A stretch of DNA of 64,000 nt from Amphiura filiformis (taxonomy: Eukaryota; Echinodermata; Ophiuroidea; Amphilepidida; Amphiuridae), in assembly GCF_039555335.1 (NCBI RefSeq), contig NC_092640.1, positions 36,388,784-36,452,783 on the forward strand, given 5' to 3'. The notes under the pieces are model-generated. The model made no database searches. It was not told the DNA's origin and was given only the letters and a program-made list of their open reading frames with translations. The translations under genes and the position numbers were made by a program. This document shows positions 22,876-35,100 of this stretch, piece after piece (position 1 is the first letter of the stretch; the number at the start of each line of letters is the position of its first letter).

Positions 22876-23618
22876 CAGTTCACTCGAACTCTCGTTTCGA
22901 TTTTTAAAACTTTACTACAATATTTTTATACTTTATTTTTCTTAAACTGTGCATTATGAACCATTCAGTATTAGTGATAAAAGTGGGATATATTCCATTT
23001 TAGAGTTGGAATAAACTTCATTGCTTTATCAGTAAATTTGTAAGATGTTGTCTGTATAAATTGCCTTCAGCCTTACATGTATATCATGAAAACATTTCAA
23101 TTTCAAGGTGAACAAATTGTGTTAAGGTTATTGTATGTATTTTCAAGTGATAAACTGAATAATGCTACTGTATTTTAGTATAATTTTAATGCCTTGCCTA
23201 ATTCATAAGCTTGCTTTATTAAAGCTAAAGTAATGCAATTACATTCCACGTACAATATACATTGTAGTTATTTTTATTCAATTTTTGGTGATATTTTATT
23301 CCAAGTAATACTGTAAAATGTAGTAAAATAGGGCCTAAAATGTCATTTTATGTTTATCATATAAAATAACATCATATAAAATAACATAATTATGCTAATG
23401 AACTGGCAAAATCCGAGAAATTTCAAAGTGATACAGAATTTACAAGAACCTATGTAATGTTTGATACCAAAAAATTTAGAATGTCCAAAGAAATTACATA
23501 AACTTGAGACACATACCCTCATACATGTTATGAAAAATTCCCCAAATTAGATCAAATAAACATCAAGTCATGAAAACATTTAAAAAACTTTTTATGAGAA
23601 AACGCTGCAACAACTTGA
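22876..23618. other. non-coding, nothing recognised
   Basis: AT-rich, may include the rest of a SINE body. No protein-like frame. Confidence 0.4.
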
Positions 23619-24260
23619 GGGATCTAGAATGAGCGTTTATGGCGTTTCGACAGTATTTTTTTGTGGGACATGAGAACACCTCAGACGTATCGAATTGCAT
23701 TCTGAATACGAAGCATGTCTTTCTGATATCAAATAATTTTCATTTTTTGAAATTCATGATATAATACAAATTTTATGAGAAATTATTAAAATTTGATATT
23801 TTTCAAATTTTTGATATAACAGTCCTCGAAATAAATTTTATAAATCTAATGATATATTCTTAAAGTGTATGTAGCTGGGAGGAAAAGCCGACGATCAATT
23901 GAAAATTTTGACCTTTTATATTGAAGATATGGATTTTTTTCCAAAAAAAAAAAATCCATATCTCCAATAAGAAAGGTCAAAATTTTCAATTGATCGTCGG
24001 CTTTTCATCCCACCTACATACACTTTAAGTATAAGTCATCAGATTTATAAAGTTTACTTTAAGTACTGTTAAATATCAAAAATATCAATTTTAATGATTT
24101 GCCATAAAATGTGTATTACATTGCGAATTTCAAAAATCAAAATTATTTGATATCAGAAGGACATTCTTCGTATTCAGAATGCAATTCGATATGTCTGATG
24201 TGCTCTAATGTCCTACAATAAATACTGTCCAAACGTTCATACCCCTTCCCTTAACATTTT
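23619..24260. mobile_element. long-hairpin MITE with TTAA-type flanks, copy A
   Basis: 642 bp palindrome: both arms carry GTGGGACAT, CTGATATCAAATAATTTT, and AGCCGACGATCAATTGAAAA around a short A/T loop near 23940. Flanks are TTGA (left) and TTAA (right). Copies B (32755-33357) and C (44027-44692, perfect TTAA flanks) define the family. TTAA targets suggest a piggyBac-type non-autonomous element. Confidence 0.8.
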
Positions 24261-24264
24261 ATAA

Positions 24265-26017
24265 ATGTTGTCAAAATGTTATTGTAGAATATTTTTGCAA
24301 ACATTTTTGCAAAATGTTTTTTCAAAATTATGAATTTACAATTTTATGTTATGAATTTACAATTTTATGTTAGAAATGTTTTGCATGATTTCAAAAAAGT
24401 TGTTGCAACATTATTCAAATGTTTTATACCCTTCATCATTATTCGTCCGTAGAGTCTAGACCCTTAGTTATAACCTGACATTGTGTTTTCTGTAAAACGT
24501 TTTGTGTTTGCTGGGTACTTGTAGGTACTCAAATGTGTTTTCTTGTAATTTTTTTTATCAATATTTTAATAACACATCACAAAAGAAAGTCCTCACTCCA
24601 ATGACCCTTCATTCATTCATGTATTTTATTGTCATATTTCAAATACAAAATACCCTTCATACATTTTGTAATTCTAAAATTTTATGACAATTTGATTGAT
24701 ACGGTTGTGTGCATAAACTTGTTAGCTCCCAATTTGATACCACATCTGCCACCAACAGCTCTAAATTGACAAATGTAATACATGTATATACCAATAAATG
24801 AAATTTGGTTTCATTAAAATAATTATGCATCTCAAATTAACAATTTAAACACTCCCTGTACAGGCATTTAGGATAATCGACTGGCCTAGTAATGGCAATC
24901 AAGCTCCCCATGCCTTGCAATTTTGTTTTATCATTTTTATTTGCAACTTTGGAAAATGCACCAAATTTCAAATATTAGTATCAATCTTTGTCAATTGGTA
25001 GCAAATGTGGTATCAAGATTCTACATACAACTGCATCAATCAAATTGTTACGCATGATCAGGTTTAGATTTATGACGGGTCGATGGAGTGCAGACTTTTT
25101 TTCTTTTCTTTTTGTGTTGTGTTTTAGTTGCTCTGAACTTTAAAACTGTTTTTATTTTTATTTCATTCTTAGCTGTATATGTTGTGATTTTTACCTTTTA
25201 TAATTATGTACAATACGTTTAATAGTAGAATTTAGCACCATCATGTTATATGAAATTATGTAAATTATGTAAATAAGATATTTATATTGTTTTTGCGATG
25301 ATTGCTGAAATGAGAAAGAAAAACTATACCTGTAATTTTAGTAGTAGGTTACATTATAAAAATTGGTTAACTTTGGCAAGTTAGGATAAGTGTTTAGAAG
25401 TTGTACTCTCATGTTATAAATCGGTCTGAAATTGATTTTCTTTCAATCAAAATTCTCTTTTTCCAAAGACAAGCAATTCTGAAAGTGACCTTCCACAGTT
25501 TGTCCTGCATGCAAAAGTTAACCCCAACCAAACTTACTTATTACAGGTTCCATATGGTTCATTTTTACTATACTGCCTCTTGTTCTTTAAGAGAAGGAGT
25601 TTGCATGTTCACTTATTGTTTTTATTTATTTTTTCCAAATTTGAATAATGTATGTGAAAATATTATTTCTGTCTGACATTCAATTGCTTAGACAACCTGT
25701 TCAAATGACACAAACAATCCTGAAATTGGCAACATGTGGTATAATTGGTAGGTAATTTCCTATGATTATGTACCAAGTATATATATACGGTACCGTACTT
25801 AATTTAATATGCAGGGATGACATGCACATGGTGTCAGACCTTTAGACCTGTTTTAATTTGAATGTATTTTTTGTACATGTAAGGCTACATTAGTATATTG
25901 ATGTCAAATTAGATGGATTGAGCACTATCCATTTACATTTATTGGTTGTTCGGAGTTTTTAAAATATTGGCCAGGATAAAGTTGAGCAAGGATTTTAAAA
26001 TTCATAGTGAGACTTTT
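24265..26017. other. non-coding, nothing recognised
   Basis: 1.75 kb of AT-rich sequence. The 91-codon frame at 25401-25676 has no recognisable domain. No clear repeat boundaries. Confidence 0.4.
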
Positions 26018-26350
26018 AAGGGGTACTACACCCCTGCCCAATTTTGTGCCTATTTTTGCATTTTTCTCAAAAATTATAGCGCATTGGTGACAAGTAAGAT
26101 ATGTATATTATAGGGGCAAGGACTACAACTACTGCACTGGAAATTTTATTTCAGCACAGACAGCAGTTGTGGAGTTACAGTCAAAAATGAGGGAAAACCA
26201 ATATTTGATCAATAAATCAATAACTACTTTCCTTGAGTTGCTGAATTTTCAGTGCAGTAGTTGTAGTCTTTGCCCCTATAATATAAATATCTTACCTGTC
26301 ACCAATGCGCTATAATTTTTTGAGAAAAACGCAAAAATGGGCAGCAAATG
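26018..26350. mobile_element. MITE with GGTACTAC end, copy 2
   Basis: The left end AAGGGGTACTACACC and subterminal TTTTTCTCAAAAAT match 4938-5304. The inverted right part is present (TTTTTTGAGAAAAACGCAAAAATGG) but its terminal repeat is lost. An internal mirrored block, ACTACAACTACTGCACTG, is clear. Confidence 0.7.
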
Positions 26351-26555
26351 AGGCTGGTGAAAGATAGGTTAATATGTACAACTGGATATTTGAATACTAT
26401 GAAAGCTTTATTATTAATTCAAGCACTGCACTTTTGGTTGTAAAATAGTCAAAAAGATTCCTTTTGTTCATTCCATCATGTGTGATAGTAATGTAAATTT
26501 CAGTTGTCAATTACACTAAAATTCTACCTACACTGGTATTACTGTAAGGCAAATG

Positions 26556-26744
26556 TGCTATTCCAGTTGAAATCCATACCCCCCCTACGGAAGACATGAC
26601 CTTAATCTTTCACAGATGGAATGTGAATCTCAGATGGAGTTACCAGAATAGGTGATGACTCCATTTGAAATCTACCCCCCTATGTGTGCGAGATTATGTC
26701 TTCCCACAGAGGTGTATAAATTTCAACTGGATTATTAAATAGCC
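26556..26744. mobile_element. short MITE, copy 2
   Basis: Same family as 22360-22544: GCTATTCCAGTTGAAATCC start, GGAAGACATGACCTTAA inside, TTTCAACTGGATTATT near the end. Confidence 0.75.
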
Positions 26745-28029
26745 TAATGAAAGTTAATCGTGGGTTTCTCGCATGTGTCACCTTTTTAATGCCACAATTT
26801 AATAGCCAAAATTATTCATAATTTTTGTCATTTTATTGGAAACATGGAATGTTAGTCTTTTCCTACTTTTACCATAAGAGGTCAATATTCTAAATAAGCT
26901 ATAGTATATAGACCTGTCATTTTCTTGCCTTTGGTAAATCAAAAAATCTCGCAATATGTGCTATAATGAATGTTCAAAAGTAGTGAACAATGAAAGAGTC
27001 GCCTCATCCCCAACTTTCAATAAGGAATGACAAAAAGCACCTGGATTGGCCAATTGATCCAAGGGGAATGTTGGCGATTTATAATCAGAGTATTGGTTCT
27101 TTACACCAGAAAGTTGATATTTTACTCCAATTATGTGTGCACTCAGATTGTAGGTATTTCTGTTGCTGTGAATACTGATGATGTGAAGTATGTTTGAGAT
27201 TTGATTACAATCAAATAAATACGGTAAACTGCAATCCATATACAAACTCATAGTCATGTGCATTTTTAGTTTTCCATTTGTCTTTATACATGTATTAGAA
27301 CCAACTTCAACGAAGGCACCTATGATAACAATATAATATATCATCAACAACGACATACAATAATTTCAAAAATCGCAACCAATATGTTGATTTGCTTCTC
27401 ATATCAAAACTGCTGGAGTACTATTAACTCAAAATTTGCAAACATTGTTTTTAATGATAGGCCTTAATGTCAGTTCGAAACTGAATCATGTTTCCCACCT
27501 GTGGGAGCCCCTACATTATGCTACCTAAATGTAAAGCACCTAAGCTTGTCCAAATATGCAATGACGTCCGGGCGATGTTGTGGTTCGAACCCAAAGACAA
27601 CCTTGCTGTACTCGGCGATTTCCAAATCTTTATAGTAGGGATGTCCACTGTCCATACAGTTTCCACTAGAACGATTTTTCATTTACTGTGTGCGTGCACT
27701 CACACACGTATTGTCTATGGAGAAACTGATCGATACAAGAAATCCCAGGCCTGTTAAATGGCGTACATACTTGTTTTTGATCCAAATGTAGGCCTATATC
27801 AGGGTGTTTCAAGAAATTCCTGATTCCACGGAAAACATTAACCAAACTTTTTCCTGATTGGTCAGTAAATAGAGAGGACCTTCCTCCATGCAGAGATCAA
27901 CTTTTTTTAATGAAAAATTTAATGAGATGAGAACTACAACAGGTTGAAGTGACACCATTCCGTGCATCACGTGTTCAAACGCAATTATTTCCGAATTTGG
28001 AGTGAATCAGACAAGCAAACTTACATAGT
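26745..28029. other. non-coding, no supported gene
   Basis: Frames of 131 codons (minus, 27356 to 26961) and 89 codons (plus, from 27488) have no recognisable domains. One B-box-like GGTTCGAACCC lies near 27582 without a paired A box. Confidence 0.4.
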
Positions 28030-28440
28030 CATAAAATGTAACTATTTTTGAAGACAAAATGTACAGGATGTTAAGAAATTTAAGAATGTTTAAGCCTACC
28101 GCGGCCCATCTCAAATCATGCACTTCTCACTACCATGTCCATTTCATATGCTATCCATCATGGCCCTGGGATCATGGCTTCCATGCACACACAGTGTATT
28201 GCTCAATGTATTAAAGATAACCTTTGAGTTGGAGCAAATTTCTCAAAATTGGTAGTGATTAATATTACCAAACTTATGCCATGATGAAATATAATAATTT
28301 TTGAAGATAAAATGTGCTGACCGTAAAAGATTGAACAATGTTTAAGACTACCGCCATTCATTTGAAATAATGCACTTATTGTTCATCTCCTCTATGGAGA
28401 TATTTTCCATGGCGGCCATCTATGATCATGCTTGCGGTTT
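28030..28440 (+). repeat. two diverged direct repeats of ~180 bp
   Basis: 28030-28190 and 28262-28440 share the order TTTTTGAAGA(C/T)AAAATGT, AATGTTTAAG(C/A)CTACCG, ATGCACTT, and a CCATGGC-type GGCCATC block. They diverge too much to be a recent duplication and are probably remnants of one repeat family in tandem. Confidence 0.55.
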
Positions 28441-28444
28441 CACC

Positions 28445-29108
28445 AAACAAACCATGGGTTTTGAGGTCTTATATTTTTTTTGTTGTGTGTCAACAAAATC
28501 GATTAAATTTTCAGGATGATCTTATTTTCATGTTGTTATAAGCAAATATAATGTTCCAGATAACGCTAGTTAATAAATACATTAAGAAAAAGTACCTTAA
28601 AATTGCACTTTCTGTTAGTAATCCTTTTTGGACTTTAACTTTTTAACATGTTCTAGCAGCCCTATATAAAACCGTAACACTCAAAAGGCCATATCTCTGG
28701 AATGAAACGTCCGATTAAGATTATTTAAACGCCAAAATGTTTCTTTCATCAATTCCCAGCCAATAAGTTAGGTCTGAATCAATTTAAAAGTACTTCAATT
28801 TTTAGTGGACATGCCTATTTATAGGCCAATTTACATTTTAAATTTATTTGATAATGATAATAAAAAAATCTTATGTTTCCCTCAAGTAGCTTTAGTTATA
28901 GCATTATGAAAAAATAAATGACACACCAGAATGATTTTCCCATAAACAATGATAAAAAATTGTTTGTATTTCAGTACAGTAAATGCTTTTGATATAGAAG
29001 ATTTATGCTTTTGATATAGAAGATGCGTATTTCTATCGTCAGCATCGATCAGTTAACATTGTCATCTTTTTTAATTTGCTGAAGGGTAATGGCTAATATT
29101 GTATCAAA
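28445..29108. other. 3' flank of the SDR gene
   Basis: Likely contains the minus-strand 3' UTR. AAATAAA on the minus strand near 28845 could be the poly(A) signal, ~260 nt beyond the stop. A 19-bp tandem pair GCTTTTGATATAGAAGAT lies at 28986-29025. Confidence 0.4.
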
Positions 29109-32100
29109 TCAGGCAGACAAGCCCCCGTCGATGGGTATCGATGTGCTGGTGATATTGTCAGCAGCCGGTGAACATAAAAAGTTTACTGTTTCGCCAATCT
29201 GAGAGACGAGAAAAAGAAGACAAAAAATCGTATATAACAATTTCTTAAGGTTAGCAACTATTTTAAACTGTTGCGATTTGGTAGTTCACAGCATCTTACG
29301 AAAGGTAGTGAGCTTTAGCAAAAATTGCATTGATCATTTCATAGTGAGTATATAGAAGAATTTAAATAGCACAGAGATACTTGTATAGGTTCTGTAGTTC
29401 TTGAGTTATGTTGTAAAGAGAGCTGAAACAAACAACACTTTTGTAAAACGTACATAACTCATTAACAACAATAAATTAAGCAACTTTTCGAAGTATATGA
29501 TTTGTATAATGAACTTTTGTAAAACATCGAAGTGTTATTTTTCAATAATATATTGATTTAGATAATGAAAATTGATAATTTGGCTGCTTCGACCAACAAT
29601 ACCTAGTCTACCCTTAAGTATCCTTGCGTGGTACATCACCAGGGTACACCATAAGCCTTGTTTATCATCTTTATTTGTGCGAGTAGTGTTTGCGGTAAAC
29701 GTAGACGCTTTTGTGAAACTTTCAAGTATATACATTAACCGTGGACGTTTAATACTGCAACCGGGGACCATTCCCGTTTAGCAAGTGAGATGTGCAATTG
29801 ACTGCAAACGGCCAAAATGATTTTGAGAGTGGATCATCTATTGTTGATATAAAAATAAGTCCCTGGTTGATAGGTTAAAATCAAAAACAATCATTTATGT
29901 AAAATGAGTCCAGTTAGGTGCAGAAAATCAGAATAAACATGTCCGCGGAGTTTGCCAAGAAATACATGTGGGTGTGTGTGTGTTGGGGGTGGATTCATTG
30001 TTTTATTACCTGTTCTGGAGTGACTAGTTCTTTGGAAGGATTATTCATGATTTCAGCCTGTAAGAAAAATAAAACGGAAAGTGAATACAATAAACATGAT
30101 AAAATAATAATATAGCTCCCGAAGTGTCTTTCAGTATCCCCCAACAAAAGACGTGTCACTTCCTTTACAAAGAAGTACTGTCACTGGTCTGCTCAATGTC
30201 TTTATTGTCCTTTGGGTGGACCAGCAGACTTTTAGGCGTGTTGGTAGGTCTCATGGCTGGGGAGATGTTATCTTTCCTGAAAATTCTTTAAATTTTCTTC
30301 AACAAGGATTCAATGTAGGGTATACCTTTGGATGGTGTGTCTTCCTTCTTTTTCTGACTCGGTTTTGGTTGTTTGTCTTTTATTTGCTGCTTCACTCTAT
30401 CAAACGACCATTTGGGGTAATTCTCTAAATTCTGTTTGCTCTGTACTGATCTTATTCTCCTCCTCTTTCTGGTCTTTTTCCATGCTATCCATCAGGGTCC
30501 ATATGATGCCAAGTTTTTCATTTTTATAGTTTAGTAAAACTTACCTCTGCAGCCTCCTTGCTGATGCCTTTTTCTTTCATTCTTTTATCTACCTGCATCC
30601 AATAGACTGAAAAACAAGTGACAAAATTCTGGTATTACTGTTATAATATTATGTGTACTAAAACTCTAACCTTAATTACCTTACCTTAAAAATATCAATT
30701 AATTAATTAATACCATACGTTATTCGCTAAAGCATCTTTATAGACGAAAGTACAGATTTCCTCATTTTGATACCAGGTGTGTTAGAGTTCCTCTTTCCAG
30801 CTGATTTCCTCTTTATTTATTGCCAAAATTTACATGTTTTCTTTTATTTTGAGCCCATATTTGACGTTTTTACCCTGATTTTGCGCTATTTTTCAGCTTT
30901 TTTTATAGTAATTTTCCTGGTTTTATGTCTGAGGCCTCTCACACCCCTGTGATACTTACATTATATGCATCTACGACTTATTTTACGGAAGATACTTACT
31001 GTCTGTAGCGACCCATCCTGGGCATATGGCATTACATGTAACCCCTGTTCCTGCCGTCTCTAATCCGACAACCTAATTAAACAGTAAAAGGTCATAGTAA
31101 TATTGAAATACAAAGTCGTTTTTAAAATATAGTACTGTAAAACCTCGTCTACAAGCATAGAGTGTTTTTGATGAAATCTAAATTAATAAGAAACATCTGT
31201 TAAAGGGGCATTTCGTGATCCACAGCCTCATCCCCCACTTTTCCCAAAAAAGTTGAGATTTTTACACCACTGGATACCTCTGGCTACATAATGTTTATGT
31301 ACCAAATATTTCTTGCAGATTAATTCGTTCAGCAAAATATCGCCAAATTTGAATTTCGTTCTGGTGCACCAGAACGAAATTACAACACATTGTCTATGGA
31401 GCAGTGTAATACACATAATCATGCATAACTCGTAAACGCAAAATCGGAATCAACTGAAATTTTGGAAATAAGCTTTTTTCGTGGATATCTATTGCAAAAT
31501 GTCATAAAAAGAGGATGTTAGGATCACGAAATCCTCCTTTAATATGCCAATACAATAAATTGGTCTTACAGTAAATACTTGTTTGTATGTTTGTATCAGT
31601 AATGTATTTGCTCAAACTCCATAATGTTATAATTTTGTCGATGGATGGCGCCTGGAATAATTTAGCTTTCATCAAAAGCACTCTATATGCTTGTAAACAA
31701 GATTTTAAGGTATTACCTTTGTTTTTGTTTTGTTTTGTTGTTGTTTTGCTTGTTTTTTGTTTTTTTGGTTTTTTTAATTTTTTTTTTATTTTTATTTTAT
31801 TTATTTATTTTTTTTTTTGGCTTTTTGTTTTGTAATCAAATTCCAAAAGTATTTGAAAAAAAAATTCTACTCTCATGACTATTTAAGTATTACAACAATA
31901 GTTGATAAATATGTTTGGGTTTTTTGCAGGAAAATCAAAAATTCGTTTTGTGCTTCAATTATACTCAGCTTTGATAATTTTTCCAATATACTTGTTCATG
32001 ATACATGTCTCATTATGTGTTTTAGCTGCACTAACATTCTTATACTAACGCATATATCGAACTTTGGAATGCATAAGGTCAATGAAAGTCGATTCCTTGT

Positions 32101-35100
32101 TTCCCATTACATAATTTTTCATGACTGTGTAGGTGACCATTTCATTATTCATTATTTTATACCATTTCATTATTTCATCTGTCACAGGTGTAAACCAATA
32201 ACTACCCATATACATTTGATAAATCACAGTTTGTAGTTTACAACCACATGAAGGTGATTGTACAACTAAAATATCAAAAGTTTTTTACGGGATGAGATCA
32301 GAGCAGATCAAAAAGTGCGGGACAGAGAATTGAGTAGGTAATAGTATTCATTATTAATTCATTATTATCCATATACCATGCTCCTACTGCAAAGAAAATC
32401 CCTGAAAATCAACAGAAAGAGATTTATGATATTTTAAAACCATAATTATTTATTTGTATGCTGAAGTTTGTTAGAAATTAACATTTTAGTCAAAATAATG
32501 AAATATTTGGTCGGCAATTGTTTTTGAGCGGAGTAGGGTAACGGGAAACAAGGAATCAACTTTCATTAGCCTAATAATCATACGATCTCAAACATATGCT
32601 AATCTATCAGGACACAGTTCTTTAACCTTTTGTATGGGTACAAAAACTCCCGGCAAAAACTCATACTCCACAACCGTGTGCTCTGATTGTTGAATGAATG
32701 TTTTGATCTATGCAATCGAAGAGGATACTATCATTTTGGGTCATAGTGTATTTAGGCTCTGGTATGAACGTTTGCACAATACTTATTGTGAGACATGAGA
32801 GCACATACATTCTGAAAGAATTTCCTTTTGATATTAAATAATTTGGATTTGTTGAAATTTGCGATATAGGCCTAATACAAATTAAATTTTATGACAAATT
32901 ATTAAAAATTTACATTTTTGACAGTTTTTGTTAAAACAGTCCTCGCAATAAAAATTATAAAGCTAATGGTATATTTACTTAAAGCGTGTGTAGCTGGGAG
33001 GAAAAGCCGACGATTACTAGAAAATTTTGATCTTTCGTATTAAAGATCTAGAAAATTGAGGTCTTTTGGGGAAAAAATTGTATCTTCAAAACGAAATGTC
33101 AAACTTTTCAAATGATCGTCGGCTTTTCCTTCCAGCTACATACACTTTCAGTACATTTCATTAATTTAAAAAAAACAACATCAATTTTTAATAATTTGCT
33201 ATAAAATTTGTATTAGGGGCTATATCGCCAATTTAAAAAAAAATCAAAATTATTTGATATCAGAAGTATATACCTCGTAATAAGAATACAATTTGCTATG
33301 TCTGATGTGCTCTCATGTCCCACAAAAAATACTGTGCAAACATTGTTACCAGAGCCCTTAACTAAGTTCTTACCTTTGTTAAACCAAGCATACCATGTTT
33401 AGCAGAACAGTATGCTGATTTGAATTTGACAGCATTCATACCTAGACGGGATGAAATGTTGATGATCCGACCCCAACCTATAAATGGAATGCAATAAAAC
33501 ACAAAATTATTACTAGCTTCATATACATGTATTATTATATTAATTTTAATGTTGTACATTTATAGGTAGGCCTAGGCTCACATACAATATACCGTAAAAA
33601 CCTGATAATAAGCATGTGTTACACATAATTGTAACTAAGAAAGAACAAAACTGAACAAAGTTCTTGTCCGAGCAACTCGTTAATATACATATGGGCCTAT
33701 GGTTATTATCAATTTTTTATGGTTGTCCTAGTATTAAAATTTGGTCAAACATTTTAAAGCATAGGCCTACAGTCATGACAATTAATAACAACATCCAGCA
33801 TCAACAATTTAGGTGTATGGGGGTGGGGCACTCGTGATCCTAATACCTCCGCACACTTCAAACTGTGTCCTTAGTAAACTGTTGTATTACGGGCAAAATG
33901 TGAATGAATATATTTTTACTCCCACAACGTAGTAGGCCTACTCCTCGAATGTACGTATTTACCACATTTTAGTACTCGATGACGACAATTTGCACACAAT
34001 GTAGGCCTATAGTATAGGCTTACCCGTTGCATGTCTTTGTAAAATACTAGATTTGGTGGAATAACTTGATCTGCATTGATTGTGGAGGGGTGGGTGTGTC
34101 ACAGTTGTTGAATGTTTGTGAGTAGGGGTGTGTGTTTATTTATGTGGTTATATCTGTGTAAGGGGTAGGTTGGGGTAGATGGGTGGGGGTGTTGGATGAT
34201 TATTTGTATAATATGTAGCCTATATATTTGTGTTATGTGCCCGCGTCTAAGTATGCGTGTGGATTTCCGATAAAAAGTTATCATCTTTATTATTACCTTT
34301 CTTTTTCATGGCAGGTACAAAATGTTTAGTTAACATAAATGGCGTAGTAAGCATAGTCGTAATCAAAGTATCCCATTTGTCAAGAGGAAAATCCTCAACA
34401 AGTGATATATGTTGATTTCCTGAAAAAAAAAAGCATTTCAAAGTTCAATTATTAAAATGTATAGGCTAACGTGTCAATTCTAACATAATTCCGAAGTTCC
34501 AATAATTATTAAAATCTTTAAGCTAACGTGTATATTCTATTAACACAATATTTCTTTACCAAAAAGGCTAATATAATAATTTCAACTTTGACAAGACTGC
34601 GGGCCTATAGATTTGTCAAGATTTTTTTAAAGGGGCATTTTGTCATTCATAGTCCCATCCCCCACTTTTCTAAAAAAAAAAAAAAATTCTTGCAGATTCA
34701 TTCTGACCATGCATGTTTTTCCTATATGCCTCCTTAACCCTAACCCAACTAGGACTCACTAAAGCTCACTATTAAAACCACTCTGCGTGCATGCATTCCA
34801 CGGGACTTGATGACGCAATCAGACCAAGTCATATATACCCAGGGAATCGTTGGCCGGGCCAACGTCCCCTGTGTAGCTACATGCTGGGGATCTTCTGCGT
34901 GGCATGCGAGGGGTCCGAGGTTCGAATCCAGGGGTGCCAAGTGACTTTCTTCTTCATCTTCTCTCCTTTTCGTTCCTTCTTTCCTTCCGATAGCCAAAAA
35001 CCACGGGTGGGGTTAGGGTTAACGAAAGTATCGTCAAATTTGTATTTACGAGATACAGCACAGTGGCCTATGGACCAATGTAACATACATAGGCCTAATA

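Noticed and set aside
31587-32236. Phe-rich frames suggesting membrane proteins
   Set aside because: T-rich low-complexity intron sequence of the SDR gene.
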